This document shows positions 8,014 through 15,942 of a DNA stretch of 64,000 nucleotides, in pieces; the first letter of the stretch is position 1, and the number at the start of each line of letters is the position of its first letter. The notes under the pieces were generated by a model that did no database searches, was not told the DNA's origin, and saw nothing but the letters and a program-made list of their open reading frames with translations. The position numbers and the translations under genes are program-made. This DNA is from an uncultured Paracoccaceae bacterium (GTDB lineage Bacteria > Pseudomonadota > Alphaproteobacteria > Rhodobacterales > Rhodobacteraceae), in contig CANMIX010000014.1 in assembly GCA_947497985.1 (NCBI GenBank), positions 62,001 to 126,000 of the forward strand, given 5' to 3'.

Positions 8014-8520
8014 TCACGCCGGGCGATAGATCAGCCGCTCGCCTGCGATATCTGTTTCTAGGTAGTCAAAAGACAAATCGCGGGCGATGGCGTCCATGTC
8101 GATATAGCGTTCCAGATGTGCGGGTATATCCCCGAATAATCCTTCATCGACAAATTTTTGGGCCAGTTCCTTCATGCTGTCAGTGTGGTAGATATCGACG
8201 TCAAAATCATTGAGTGAGACTGTCTCAGGATCAAATTCATATCCCACCTCACCCACGGCAATAATAAAGACGCGCTTGCCGTGATCGTCCCATTCATCGC
8301 AGGCTTTGAAGTATCCGCCAATGTTGGCCTGATTGACGCCCCATACCTTTACCAAGGCACAGTCGATGCCTTCACCATCGATGAACTGAATTTCGTATTC
8401 CTCAACTACATCGCCAAAGCGGTTGCGGTTACTGACTGCCTTGCTGGCGTAATCTTCCAAGTCCTCAAAGTAAAAGCCGTTTACGTTTAAGTCGTATGGT
8501 TGTGCGTGTAGTAGCGGCAT
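8014..8520 (-). CDS. ArdA-like anti-restriction protein
   Basis: 168 residues from the ATG at 8520, which has GAGGAG ten bases upstream. The acidic protein matches the ArdA pattern: GFYFEDLEDY near the start, VEEYEIQFIDGEGID, and the C-terminal IPAHLERYIDMDAIARDLSF typical of ArdA. ArdA mimics B-form DNA with its acidic surface and blocks type I restriction enzymes when a mobile element enters a new host. This fits the conjugation genes at the left end of the window. Confidence 0.82.
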   Translation of the reverse strand: MPLLHAQPYDLNVNGFYFEDLEDYASKAVSNRNRFGDVVEEYEIQFIDGEGIDCALVKVWGVNQANIGGYFKACDEWDDHGKRVFIIAVGEVGYEFDPETVSLNDFDVDIYHTDSMKELAQKFVDEGLFGDIPAHLERYIDMDAIARDLSFDYLETDIAGERLIYRPA

Positions 8521-8828
8521 GTGTCTATCTCCTCTGGTCTCTGACGGGTTGCGCATGCAACCGTCTGGCCTTCGCCGAGAAACGGGGGGCAAGGATCAAA
8601 GGTGCCTAGAAGAATGAAAGGCAGGACTAGAGCCACGCGTAGGCGCAGCGCAGCGAACCGAGCATGGCGAGGACCCACCCTTTAAACCGCGCGGGGGCGG
8701 CAGTCCTAGTCTAAAAAAGCTTGTGCACAAAATTCTTTGACAATGATAGGTATAGTTTGATCTTCTCAAAACTATGCCAGACCCTATGAACTTTCCCCGA
8801 TACAAATTGATCAGTTCGGAGCGTAAAA

Positions 8829-9437
8829 TTGAATCCTGTTAAAATATTTGCATTAGTGCTAGGACTTTGGTGCCCCACCTTTTCTTTCGCACAAGAGGTT
8901 AACCCAGAACTATACTACTCTGACTACAGACAACTTCAGCGGGCACTAAGAAATGAGACCAAGAGAGTTGACCAGCTAATCAATGAGGCCAATGTAACCT
9001 ACATCAGGCAGGTTGCAAGGTACGGAAGATGCAGATCGAATAAATGGCGTATCGCTTTTGAAACATCTCTTACAGAACTGGCCATTCGCATGAACGAGTT
9101 GAATGTTTTTAAGCAAACAGCACTGCTCAGGAAAAACAAGTTGAATTCCGAGTGGCTACACCTCTCAAAAGAATACTCAATTTCCTCTGTTCGATCAGAT
9201 CAAAAGATTACTGACTACGTGATCTGGTACGAGAACTTCTCCTCCAACATGCGACAAGGGCCGCTACAGGAACTAGAGCTCTACGTCCTGTCTGTAAATA
9301 AGTTGTCGGAAGCGTATGAGCGCATGTCAGAAGCCTGCGACGGTAATAGCAGCGCTGTGTCAGATTCTGAAACTTGGATATTGGGCGTCAGAGGTTTAAT
9401 TGAAGAAGTCACAGGCATTCTTGGTGCGATTGGTTGA
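8829..9437 (+). CDS. Secreted or periplasmic hypothetical protein
   Basis: 202 residues from a TTG start with GGAG nine bases upstream. A signal peptide is clear (hydrophobic residues 5-20, cleavage likely after FSFAQ). The mature part is helical and charged with two Cys residues (near 61 and 175) that could form a disulfide. No known domain. The base composition is AT-rich like the toxin genes that follow and unlike the flanking island genes, so it may have arrived with them. It is followed by a hairpin-rich non-coding block. Confidence 0.6.
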   Translation: MNPVKIFALVLGLWCPTFSFAQEVNPELYYSDYRQLQRALRNETKRVDQLINEANVTYIRQVARYGRCRSNKWRIAFETSLTELAIRMNELNVFKQTALLRKNKLNSEWLHLSKEYSISSVRSDQKITDYVIWYENFSSNMRQGPLQELELYVLSVNKLSEAYERMSEACDGNSSAVSDSETWILGVRGLIEEVTGILGAIG

Positions 9438-9527
9438 CACTAAAACAACTGTGTAGCCCCCGTTCTTTCCAAGCACCCCTTCAGCAAGTGTGTAGAATAA
9501 GTAGTGGCACCTCAATGCGAGTGGGTT

Positions 9528-9850
9528 CCAAGGGGATGCGATCATCCCTTTGGCGGCATTCAAACGGCGAACGGTTGATCAGGGTTCTCAGGGGCAGGAA
9601 CGCCCCTGATGTCGTTGGGTGCAGGGAGAGCGAAATCTCACCTGCGAGGGATCAAACAATGATATGTTTGCTGGCTGGTTCTGGGTTCAATACCCAGATC
9701 CAGCCATAGCCGAGGGGGATGCAACGGGGGCGCGCAGCGGACCCCCTTGCCAAGATGCATGGTACTACCATGCACATCTTGCAGCACGACTTAGTGCTGG
9801 AAGATGCCCGAAGGGGCGCGGCGCAAACGGGTCAGCGTGCCCCCCCTTTA
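9528..9850 (+). other. Non-coding block packed with hairpins (origin-like or structured RNA)
   Basis: No convincing gene lies between 9438 and 10031. At least seven strong inverted repeats follow each other: 9528-9553 (10-bp stem), 9588-9609 (8 bp, perfect), 9621-9645 (9 bp, one bulge), 9654-9671, 9673-9705 (6 bp plus 5 bp with the loop TTCAATA), 9752-9780 (near-perfect 29-bp palindrome) and 9782-9799 (CAGCAC/GTGCTG). A G-run and a C-run (about 9714-9746) could pair as well. Such density suggests a structured RNA, a single-strand origin or a protein-loading site. The T-arm-like hairpin at 9681-9697 resembles part of a tRNA, but no full tRNA can be folded. Confidence 0.5.
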
Positions 9851-10031
9851 CGTAAGGTGACACTCAACCACGTATCCACCACGCTCCATCAAAAAAAGGG
9901 TTAGTCTTGGCTAACAATTCAACGGATACATACTGGACAAGACTTACAGCACCCGCCTAGGGTTAGTGAGCAGTGATTTGACGCACAATAAAACTTCAAG
10001 CCCCCAAATAATATTTCAAAGGAACTTTGAA

Positions 10032-11228
10032 ATGCCCTCAAGCGTACGAACAAGACTTTTTGGAATCGCTCTTACTGCTTTGTTGCTTGGACCAAATATA
10101 TCTTTCGCACAGAGTGATAAGTCCACTCTATCACGAGCAGCGAAGTGGCTGGTAAATAACCGAATTAAAGAAGCATGCCAAGGAAACTCGGGAAATTTCG
10201 ACAATCGAGGGATTGTCGTCGTAGATCTTGATGGGGACTCCAAAAACGATCTAATTTTGCATGATGAATGGATTGCATGCAAAGGTGGAATAAGTCGTTC
10301 CGCATCCTGCGGCAACGTTGCGTGCGAAATCAACATTTACCTTAGGAGAAGAGGACTTCTTGAGCAATATTCAAGATTTATGGGTGTGGGACTCGAACTT
10401 GATACACAGTCACCTCCAACCATAAAAACACAAGGATTCAGGTTGCAAGATGTATATACTAGATGGACAGGAGACAGATTTGAAAATGTGTCTCCTACCT
10501 CTTTCAGAAAAGAAAATAGTGCGAACTCGCTTACGGAGTTTTTCAACTCTCGCGAATGCATGGCAAGTGAAAATGATTTATACGATTTCTTTTTGAAAGG
10601 TTCTGGTGGCGCGATCTCTCTCGCCAACCGGCAAGTTGTAGAGACAGTTAATCGCGAGGATATTCAGGTAATATCAAGTGATCCATACATTTATCGTTTC
10701 ACAGGTTCTTCATACTGCCAAACGGTAGAAGTAGGAGTGACATCATATAATCAAGAGACTACAGTCGAAGGGACTTATGCACTCCAAGCACAACTAGGGT
10801 TTGCACTACTTTCTGGAGCTGTTCACCTCACGCGCGAATGTTTCAAAAATTCAAATTGCAGAAAAAAAGCCTTTGATCTTGCAACTGCTTCTGGAGTGTC
10901 AATGCAAATATCTAACTCAGCAGATATCCCGGAAACGGACGACGAAGATGATGAGTTTTCAAAATCAAATCCTCCGGGCGACTGCGATCACGGGAAGCAT
11001 CGTCGTTTACAGGATGATGTAAATAAATTTTGCCATACTGAAAGAAGTTGCAAGGCCACTGACGAAATTGATATACTTTTCAGAAAATGGGAAACAAACA
11101 GACTATGTGCTGTCGCAAGGACAAAAATTAATAATTCTTGTTTTCGCGGGGGAGATAAAAACCACAGAGATCAAGCCGATGACGCCTATAGAGCAATGGC
11201 ACGCTGCGAGAGCCTGATAGAGAAATAA
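10032..11228 (+). CDS. Secreted protein with C-terminal Ntox16-like toxin domain
   Basis: 398 residues from the ATG at 10032, which has AAGGA nine bases upstream; an in-frame GTG at 9966 has none and would bury the signal peptide. Residues 1-27 are a signal peptide ending SFAQ. An FG-GAP/EF-hand-like calcium loop, DLDGDSKND, lies at 65-73. The last 85 residues (from about 315) hold six Cys and the pattern GDCDHGK, VNKFCHTE, LCAVARTKIN, SCFRGGDKNHR, which resembles the Novel toxin 16 family, predicted RNases of polymorphic toxin systems. The family match is from memory. The next gene begins one base after the stop, as an immunity gene would. The secretion route is not evident beyond Sec. Confidence 0.68.
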   Translation: MPSSVRTRLFGIALTALLLGPNISFAQSDKSTLSRAAKWLVNNRIKEACQGNSGNFDNRGIVVVDLDGDSKNDLILHDEWIACKGGISRSASCGNVACEINIYLRRRGLLEQYSRFMGVGLELDTQSPPTIKTQGFRLQDVYTRWTGDRFENVSPTSFRKENSANSLTEFFNSRECMASENDLYDFFLKGSGGAISLANRQVVETVNREDIQVISSDPYIYRFTGSSYCQTVEVGVTSYNQETTVEGTYALQAQLGFALLSGAVHLTRECFKNSNCRKKAFDLATASGVSMQISNSADIPETDDEDDEFSKSNPPGDCDHGKHRRLQDDVNKFCHTERSCKATDEIDILFRKWETNRLCAVARTKINNSCFRGGDKNHRDQADDAYRAMARCESLIEK

Positions 11229-11229
11229 G

Positions 11230-11688
11230 ATGAAAAAGACAATTAGTAAATATCGGCTGGAAGCATACAATTTAATAGAGAAAACCTTGGAAGGAAAAGA
11301 GCTTTTCTTTTTTCCGCCGTTAGGCTCACGTTCAGACCCCTTAAAAGCATCCGAAATATTTTCAGGAAAAGACCCAAGAAACTTCACTATCGAGTGGATA
11401 CGATTCCGCGAAGATATTATATTTTTCCTACCCGATCAAGCTTTGTGTATTTTCTTGCCTGCATTTTCTTTTTCGATAATCTCGGACATTGAAGAAAACG
11501 GGAGCATCACAAATACTGATGATCTTGCTAGGGCAACTGTTGGTTTGGATTATACATCCAGACCAACGTCGCGTGGGCTCATAACCGAAAATAGAGATCT
11601 ATTTCTCTTCTTAATTTCAAGAATTGAAAAGGCAGGCATAATTTCAAAAGAGACATATGAAGAAAAAATTAAGGAGCTGAGAATATAG
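11230..11688 (+). CDS. Candidate immunity protein for the upstream toxin
   Basis: 152 residues, cytoplasmic, no signal peptide, with a hydrophobic middle (FLPDQALCIFLPAFSF, about 72-87) and charged ends. No family is recognised. The ATG lies one base after the toxin stop codon, so the two are almost certainly co-translated; that arrangement is the hallmark of a toxin-immunity pair. The gene is very AT-rich compared with the rest of the window, a common trait of recently acquired immunity genes. Function is inferred from position and size only. Confidence 0.6.
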   Translation: MKKTISKYRLEAYNLIEKTLEGKELFFFPPLGSRSDPLKASEIFSGKDPRNFTIEWIRFREDIIFFLPDQALCIFLPAFSFSIISDIEENGSITNTDDLARATVGLDYTSRPTSRGLITENRDLFLFLISRIEKAGIISKETYEEKIKELRI

Positions 11689-11890
11689 ATGGGCGAATAA
11701 GAAAATACGACCTGCATCAATCGCCTAATTAGAGTTAATACCCCAAACGCCCCTTGAATTAATTAAAAATAATCCCATTACTGCTTGCATATAGAATCTA
11801 AGCCTCTTTACTCCGAAGTCACAAAATGGCCTCAAAGATTAATAACCTCTCAAAATCCAACCAACCCTTCCTAAAACTTACATAGATTAG

Positions 11891-12910
11891 ATGATAGAAC
11901 TATTTAGCTATCAAAGTTATTCCGACGCCGTTTTAGAAAACTCTCTATCCCGCTATTCTGGGCGCGTTGGCGAAGCTTTTCCGGTGCCCGTTACGATTTC
12001 ACCGATTGAGACCGATAGCTTCTGGGCAGTTGGATATCCAGTAAAGGACGGCTTCAGGCTTGAAGTCACGACCGGTGCATTAGGCCGTATCCAAGCGGTC
12101 TGGGAGACAGCGCTGGCTCTGTCGGATACGTTACCGCCAGAGCAGCAGATTGCGCTAATTGGACACCCCGACCATGCGGTTGAGACGTCGTTCTCATGGC
12201 TCTTGCAGCATGAGCTGAACCATCACGCAATCGGCCATTTCACCTATTTGGATGGCATGGGCCTAGCCGAGGGCAACAGCCCGTATGGGCTTGGGGTCGT
12301 GCAGCATACTGGCAAGCGGAAGAAACCGAAGCCCCATGGGCTAAGTGAGCGTGAGCTAGCTGAGGTCCATATGTGCCTTGAACTGCAAACGGACCACGAC
12401 GCGATTGATATTGTCCTTGGGGCGTATTCCTCCGAGAACTGGCTGCTGTTTCGCTACTATGCCACCTGCATTTTGATCGTTATGTTCATAATCGAAGCAG
12501 AGGAGCGACGGTTAGATGAACCACTGCGCCATCATCCCCTTGCCGCAACGCGGCTGTTTCAGTTGATCGGGCATCTGGTGGAGCTGCCAACGATCCCAGC
12601 CATTAAGCGCGCATATGAAGAAAAGTTGGATCACCTGCCAGCAGAGTATTTGCCAACGGCAGATGAACTGGTGGCCTATAGATCTGAGGTCGTTGCCCCT
12701 GTGATGGCCGCGTCTCAGATCATCGCAGAGGCCTGCGGCATAGCTGAGGCTTGGGATGATGTCGGCAGCGCTGAGGACATGTTTGCCGATATCGACGCAA
12801 TCACCCTTGATCAGGCTGATAGCCCCTCCGACTTTAATACCAAGGGGGCAAAGCAATGGGCTGAACTCAAATCCATTAACACGGATTTGCTCAAAAGTCT
12901 GGGCTGGTGA
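11891..12910 (+). CDS. Predicted HExxH zinc metalloprotease (island cargo)
   Basis: 339 residues. HELNHHAIGH at about 107-116 gives a zinc-binding HExxH, and ELQTDHDA at about 164-171 resembles the third-ligand motif of gluzincin peptidases. RHHPLAATRL at about 212-221 recalls the HP-x-x-x-R motif of M48-type enzymes. One hydrophobic segment (about 190-203) may anchor or fill the core. A link to the Lit/U49 phage-exclusion proteases is possible but not shown. The ATG at 11891 has only a weak ribosome site. It converges with the next gene, 5 bp apart. Substrate and role are unknown; its place among cargo genes suggests defence or competition. Confidence 0.6.
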   Translation: MIELFSYQSYSDAVLENSLSRYSGRVGEAFPVPVTISPIETDSFWAVGYPVKDGFRLEVTTGALGRIQAVWETALALSDTLPPEQQIALIGHPDHAVETSFSWLLQHELNHHAIGHFTYLDGMGLAEGNSPYGLGVVQHTGKRKKPKPHGLSERELAEVHMCLELQTDHDAIDIVLGAYSSENWLLFRYYATCILIVMFIIEAEERRLDEPLRHHPLAATRLFQLIGHLVELPTIPAIKRAYEEKLDHLPAEYLPTADELVAYRSEVVAPVMAASQIIAEACGIAEAWDDVGSAEDMFADIDAITLDQADSPSDFNTKGAKQWAELKSINTDLLKSLGW

Positions 12911-12915
12911 TTGGG

Positions 12916-13650
12916 CTATGTCTCGTGGTGAAGGCCAACGAACACGCGAATGCTGTAGATCTGTAGCCGTTCCAGATCAAAGGGCAGCCCATCAACGACC
13001 TTGAGGTGCTTTTGACTAGGGGCGGTCAGGATGATGAACTGGTGATCCCCCAGGTCCTCATCCTCCGATAAGATAGACACTTCGCCATCATGGGCCTTGG
13101 GCAAATATTGTTGCCCCTCAATCACACGCCCCATTAATGTCTCGCCATCGACGCCAAGCGGGAGTGGATGGTATTTCCCCTGATAGAATTGATATGCGAG
13201 GGCATAGCCAGTCTGCACCGCGTCCAGCGACAAATAGAAGCCTTGTTCTGGCCTGATGTGAACGGCGTCATCGGGCCTGCTTGCCTTGCGTTTTACAATA
13301 TCAAGAGGACGATCTTGCAGAACGATGCGCAGCCGCCCCTTGTGTTCGTTTGCCTCAATATACGCCCCCACATCACTGATCAGGCGTCTTGGGAACAACT
13401 CCGCGTCTTGTGTCTGAGCGTGTTCATAATGATGCTTCGCCAGATAGTCATAGAGCGTCTGGCATTTCTCGCGTGCCAGTTTGCCATTGCGGATATTGGC
13501 CAGATCACCCCATTCAGGATCGCCAGTGATGCCCAAGGCTTTGTTCAAAAACCGCTCAAGCGTCAAAGGCGTGGTTGAGGAAACGGACTTCGCAACCTTG
13601 TAAAGGGCTTTGCGCTGTTCTGTAGTTGCTTGCGACCAGTTTACGGACAT
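12916..13650 (-). CDS. Hypothetical protein with HTH-like N-terminus and beta-rich C-terminus
   Basis: 244 residues from the ATG at 13650, with GAGG about eleven bases upstream. The first 80 residues are helical and could hold a helix-turn-helix (around PEWGDLANIRNGKLAREKCQ). The rest alternates short beta-like segments with GFYLSLDAV and YALAYQFYQGKYHPLPL, faintly like the DUF4384 sensor fold. A regulator or sensor is possible; nothing proves it. A perfect 16-bp palindrome lies 37 bp upstream of the start. It faces the metalloprotease gene. Confidence 0.55.
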   Translation of the reverse strand: MSVNWSQATTEQRKALYKVAKSVSSTTPLTLERFLNKALGITGDPEWGDLANIRNGKLAREKCQTLYDYLAKHHYEHAQTQDAELFPRRLISDVGAYIEANEHKGRLRIVLQDRPLDIVKRKASRPDDAVHIRPEQGFYLSLDAVQTGYALAYQFYQGKYHPLPLGVDGETLMGRVIEGQQYLPKAHDGEVSILSEDEDLGDHQFIILTAPSQKHLKVVDGLPFDLERLQIYSIRVFVGLHHET

Positions 13651-13686
13651 AAATCGAAAAGCCTCATTGATCAAAATCCTGCACCT

Positions 13687-13702
13687 CAATGCATATGCAT
13701 TG
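13687..13702. promoter_or_regulatory. Perfect 16-bp palindrome, candidate operator
   Basis: CAATGCATATGCATTG, fully self-complementary, 37 bp upstream of the start codon at 13650. The position suits a repressor site for that gene, perhaps bound by its own product. Confidence 0.45.
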
Positions 13703-13848
13703 CAGGGCTGCATTCCAAGCGCAGGCATTACCGTTTTTTACCGCGTCTCTACCCAAGATCGTCATTGGCTTGCCATGCTACGGACAGGTTAAGCGCTTAG
13801 GATCATTGAAAGATATTCCTTGCGTGATCGAGGGGTATGTGTGAATAT

Positions 13849-13863
13849 GTTCTATATTTGTTC
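13849..13863. promoter_or_regulatory. LexA (SOS) box upstream of the recombinase operon
   Basis: GTTCTATATTTGTTC, an exact match to the alphaproteobacterial LexA direct repeat GTTC-N7-GTTC. It lies 74 bp before the first gene of the recombinase operon, with an A/T core that could overlap a -10 element. It predicts that DNA damage relieves repression and drives excision of the island. Confidence 0.75.
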
Positions 13864-13937
13864 TCAATGTGCGCCGTGCGAAACAGGCGATGTGAGAACC
13901 ACATTTCCCCAAAATTGATTTGAAGAAAGGAGCGCGC

Positions 13938-14225
13938 ATGACCTGTCCGCCAAACAAACCCGATGCAACAGCATCCCCCCGCCCAAGCCTCAGCATTGAT
14001 TGGGAAGTCTACGCCGCCATGCTGGACAGTAGCGACATGCCGCTTGAACACCAAAAAGAGCTGATCGAAACCCTTTGGTCCATTGTCGTGACCTTTGTGG
14101 ATCTCGGATTTGACCTGAACCCCGTGCAGCAAATCTGTGGAGAACCCCAAGAGCTGGACACGGACGATCCCTTGGATGTGGTATCCTTGATCGAGGATGA
14201 AATCGGCAGAAAGGAGCACCAATGA
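13938..14225 (+). CDS. Small acidic protein coupled to the large serine recombinase
   Basis: 95 residues from the ATG at 13938, which has AAAGGAG six bases upstream. Acidic, with a helical middle (DWEVYAAMLDSS to LIETLWSIVVTFVDLGF) and no known family. Its stop overlaps the recombinase start (ATGA at 14222-14225), so translation is coupled. Large serine recombinases need a small partner, the directionality factor, for excision. A co-transcribed small protein behind a LexA box is a good candidate, or it may modulate integration. This role is inferred from context only. Confidence 0.62.
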   Translation: MTCPPNKPDATASPRPSLSIDWEVYAAMLDSSDMPLEHQKELIETLWSIVVTFVDLGFDLNPVQQICGEPQELDTDDPLDVVSLIEDEIGRKEHQ

Positions 14226-15844
14226 TAGGGACAAATAAACCCAGAAAAGCAGTCATTTACACGCGTGTGTCAGGGGCTAAGCAGGTTCGCGAAGGCGACG
14301 GGTTAGCCTCTCAAGAAAATCGCTGCCGCGAATATGCGACTTACAAGGATTATGACGTCGTGGAAGTCTTCTCTGACGATATGTCAGGGAAGTTTGAACG
14401 ACGCCCAGCAATGGATCGGATGCTGGCCTTCCTGCGTCTGCATCCCAAAGACAGCGTTGTTGTGATCATTGACGATATCAGCCGCTTTGCCCGTGATGTG
14501 CAGGCGCATATCAAGCTGCGTCAAACCCTGTCAGAGGCAGGCGGTATCCTTGAAAGCCCCTCCATTGAGTTTGGCGAAGACAGTGACTCGCGATTGGTGG
14601 AACATATGCTGGCCTCAGTGGCACAGCACCAACGCGAGAAGAACGCCGAACAAACCCACAACCGCATGAAGGGCCGGATGATGAATGGCTATGCGGTGTT
14701 CTCTGCACCCATCGGCTATCGCTACGAGAAGACGAAAACCCATGGCAAGCTGCTGGTACGCGATGAACCTGTGGCCTCAATCATACAGGAAGGGTTGGAA
14801 GCTTACGCCTCTGGGCGCATTGCCAGCCAAGCCGAACTGAAACGTTTCTTTGATGCGCAACCCGCATTCCCCAAAGAACTGCCAAACGGCCAAATCCGCC
14901 AACAGAAGGTCAGCGATATGATCGCGCGCGTGATCTATGCAGGTTACATCGAACACGACCCGTGGGGTGTGACACGCCGTAAGGGTCACCATGAGCCGAT
15001 TATCTCACTCGCAACTTATGAGAAAATCCAAGAGCGAAAAAACGCCCGTCCCATCGCTGCGGCAAAACAGAATATTCACGAGGACTTTCCCTTGCGTGGA
15101 GCACTGAACTGCGCGTGCTGCAATCAACCGATGACTGCCTGCTGGTCGCGCAGCGGCACAGGAAAGCGCTATCCATATTACTGGTGCCAGACGCGCGATT
15201 GTTCGCAATATCGCAAAAGCATCCGTGCAGAAAAGATCGACGCAGGCTTTGAAGAGTTGCTCAAGGGGATGACACCGTCCCAGAATCTCTTGTCCATCGT
15301 GACGTCTATGCTCTCAGACGCATGGGATCAGCGCGCAGGGCAACGCGACAATGGTAAGGCACAGATCAAAAGAGACATTGCCCAACTCGACAAACAGCAA
15401 GATTCATTGCTGGAAAAGCTGGTCGATGCGACCAACGCAAAAGTCGTTACGGCCTATGAAAGTAAGATTGCCAAGCTGGAAGATGAGAAGCTCTTACTGA
15501 GCGATAAACTCAGCCAAAACAGCAAGCCGAAATATTCCAAGGCGGAAATTTTCGAACTTTTGAAGACCTTCCTCTCAAACCCTTGGAATATTTGGGAGAA
15601 AGGCAACTTACTGCTGCGCAAAAACGTCCTCAGATTGGCTCTCAAAGAACCATTGGCCTATGACCGTGAAAACGGATTTCGAACTCCACAAGTGTCTGAA
15701 ATATTTGAGTTTTTTGAGAAAGTCACATCAAAATGTGAAATGGTGCGGGTGAAGGGACTCGAACCCCCACGCCAAAGGCGCCAGAACCTAAATCTGGTGC
15801 GTCTACCAATTCCGCCACACCCGCACTTATGTCAGCCTCGGTAA
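14222..15844 (+). CDS. Large serine recombinase (island integrase)
   Basis: 540 residues. The catalytic domain opens with YTRVS (nucleophile Ser17), then SQENRCREY and DDISRFARDVQ. The recombinase domain follows, then a zinc ribbon with CACC at about 297-300 and CQTRDC near 321-326, and a coiled coil (about 365-430), the standard order for large serine integrases. It inserts and, with a partner, excises the island. The last 34 codons are not the enzyme's own: residues 507-534 are read antisense through the tRNA-Leu gene and the stop lies in the chromosome beyond it. The C-terminus must therefore differ in the excised form. Overlaps the upstream gene by 4 bp. Confidence 0.95.
   Translation: MIGTNKPRKAVIYTRVSGAKQVREGDGLASQENRCREYATYKDYDVVEVFSDDMSGKFERRPAMDRMLAFLRLHPKDSVVVIIDDISRFARDVQAHIKLRQTLSEAGGILESPSIEFGEDSDSRLVEHMLASVAQHQREKNAEQTHNRMKGRMMNGYAVFSAPIGYRYEKTKTHGKLLVRDEPVASIIQEGLEAYASGRIASQAELKRFFDAQPAFPKELPNGQIRQQKVSDMIARVIYAGYIEHDPWGVTRRKGHHEPIISLATYEKIQERKNARPIAAAKQNIHEDFPLRGALNCACCNQPMTACWSRSGTGKRYPYYWCQTRDCSQYRKSIRAEKIDAGFEELLKGMTPSQNLLSIVTSMLSDAWDQRAGQRDNGKAQIKRDIAQLDKQQDSLLEKLVDATNAKVVTAYESKIAKLEDEKLLLSDKLSQNSKPKYSKAEIFELLKTFLSNPWNIWEKGNLLLRKNVLRLALKEPLAYDRENGFRTPQVSEIFEFFEKVTSKCEMVRVKGLEPPRQRRQNLNLVRLPIPPHPHLCQPR
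15741..15824 (-). tRNA. tRNA-Leu (anticodon UAG), integration site
   Basis: The reverse strand folds into a tRNA with acceptor GCGGGTG/CACCCGC, a D-arm with GGTAGA, anticodon stem CCAGA/TCTGG around TTTAGGT (anticodon UAG), a long variable arm (GCC-TTT-GGC) as expected for leucine, the T-arm GGTTCGAGTCC and an encoded CCA. Its 3' end faces the island, as is usual for elements that insert in the 3' end of tRNA genes and restore it. The intact gene marks the right boundary. Confidence 0.97.
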
Positions 15845-15942
15845 ACACCTACCGGGCTGTACCGGCGTTCTCTATCAAAGGGTTGGAAGGGATGCGAGCG
15901 AAAAATGACGTGCCCCCCTTAATTTTTAGGTCCCTATGCCCC

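Noticed and set aside
9614-9706. Possible tRNA: 7-bp acceptor-like pairing GTTGGGT/ATCCAGC with a T-arm CTGGG-TTCAATA-CCCAG
   Set aside because: No D-arm with the GG pair and no 7-nt anticodon loop can be folded between them, and there is no CCA end. Treated as part of the hairpin array.
9434-9904. Short plus-strand frames between the secreted protein gene and the toxin gene
   Set aside because: Overlap one another, cross the hairpins and lack ribosome sites and protein-like composition.
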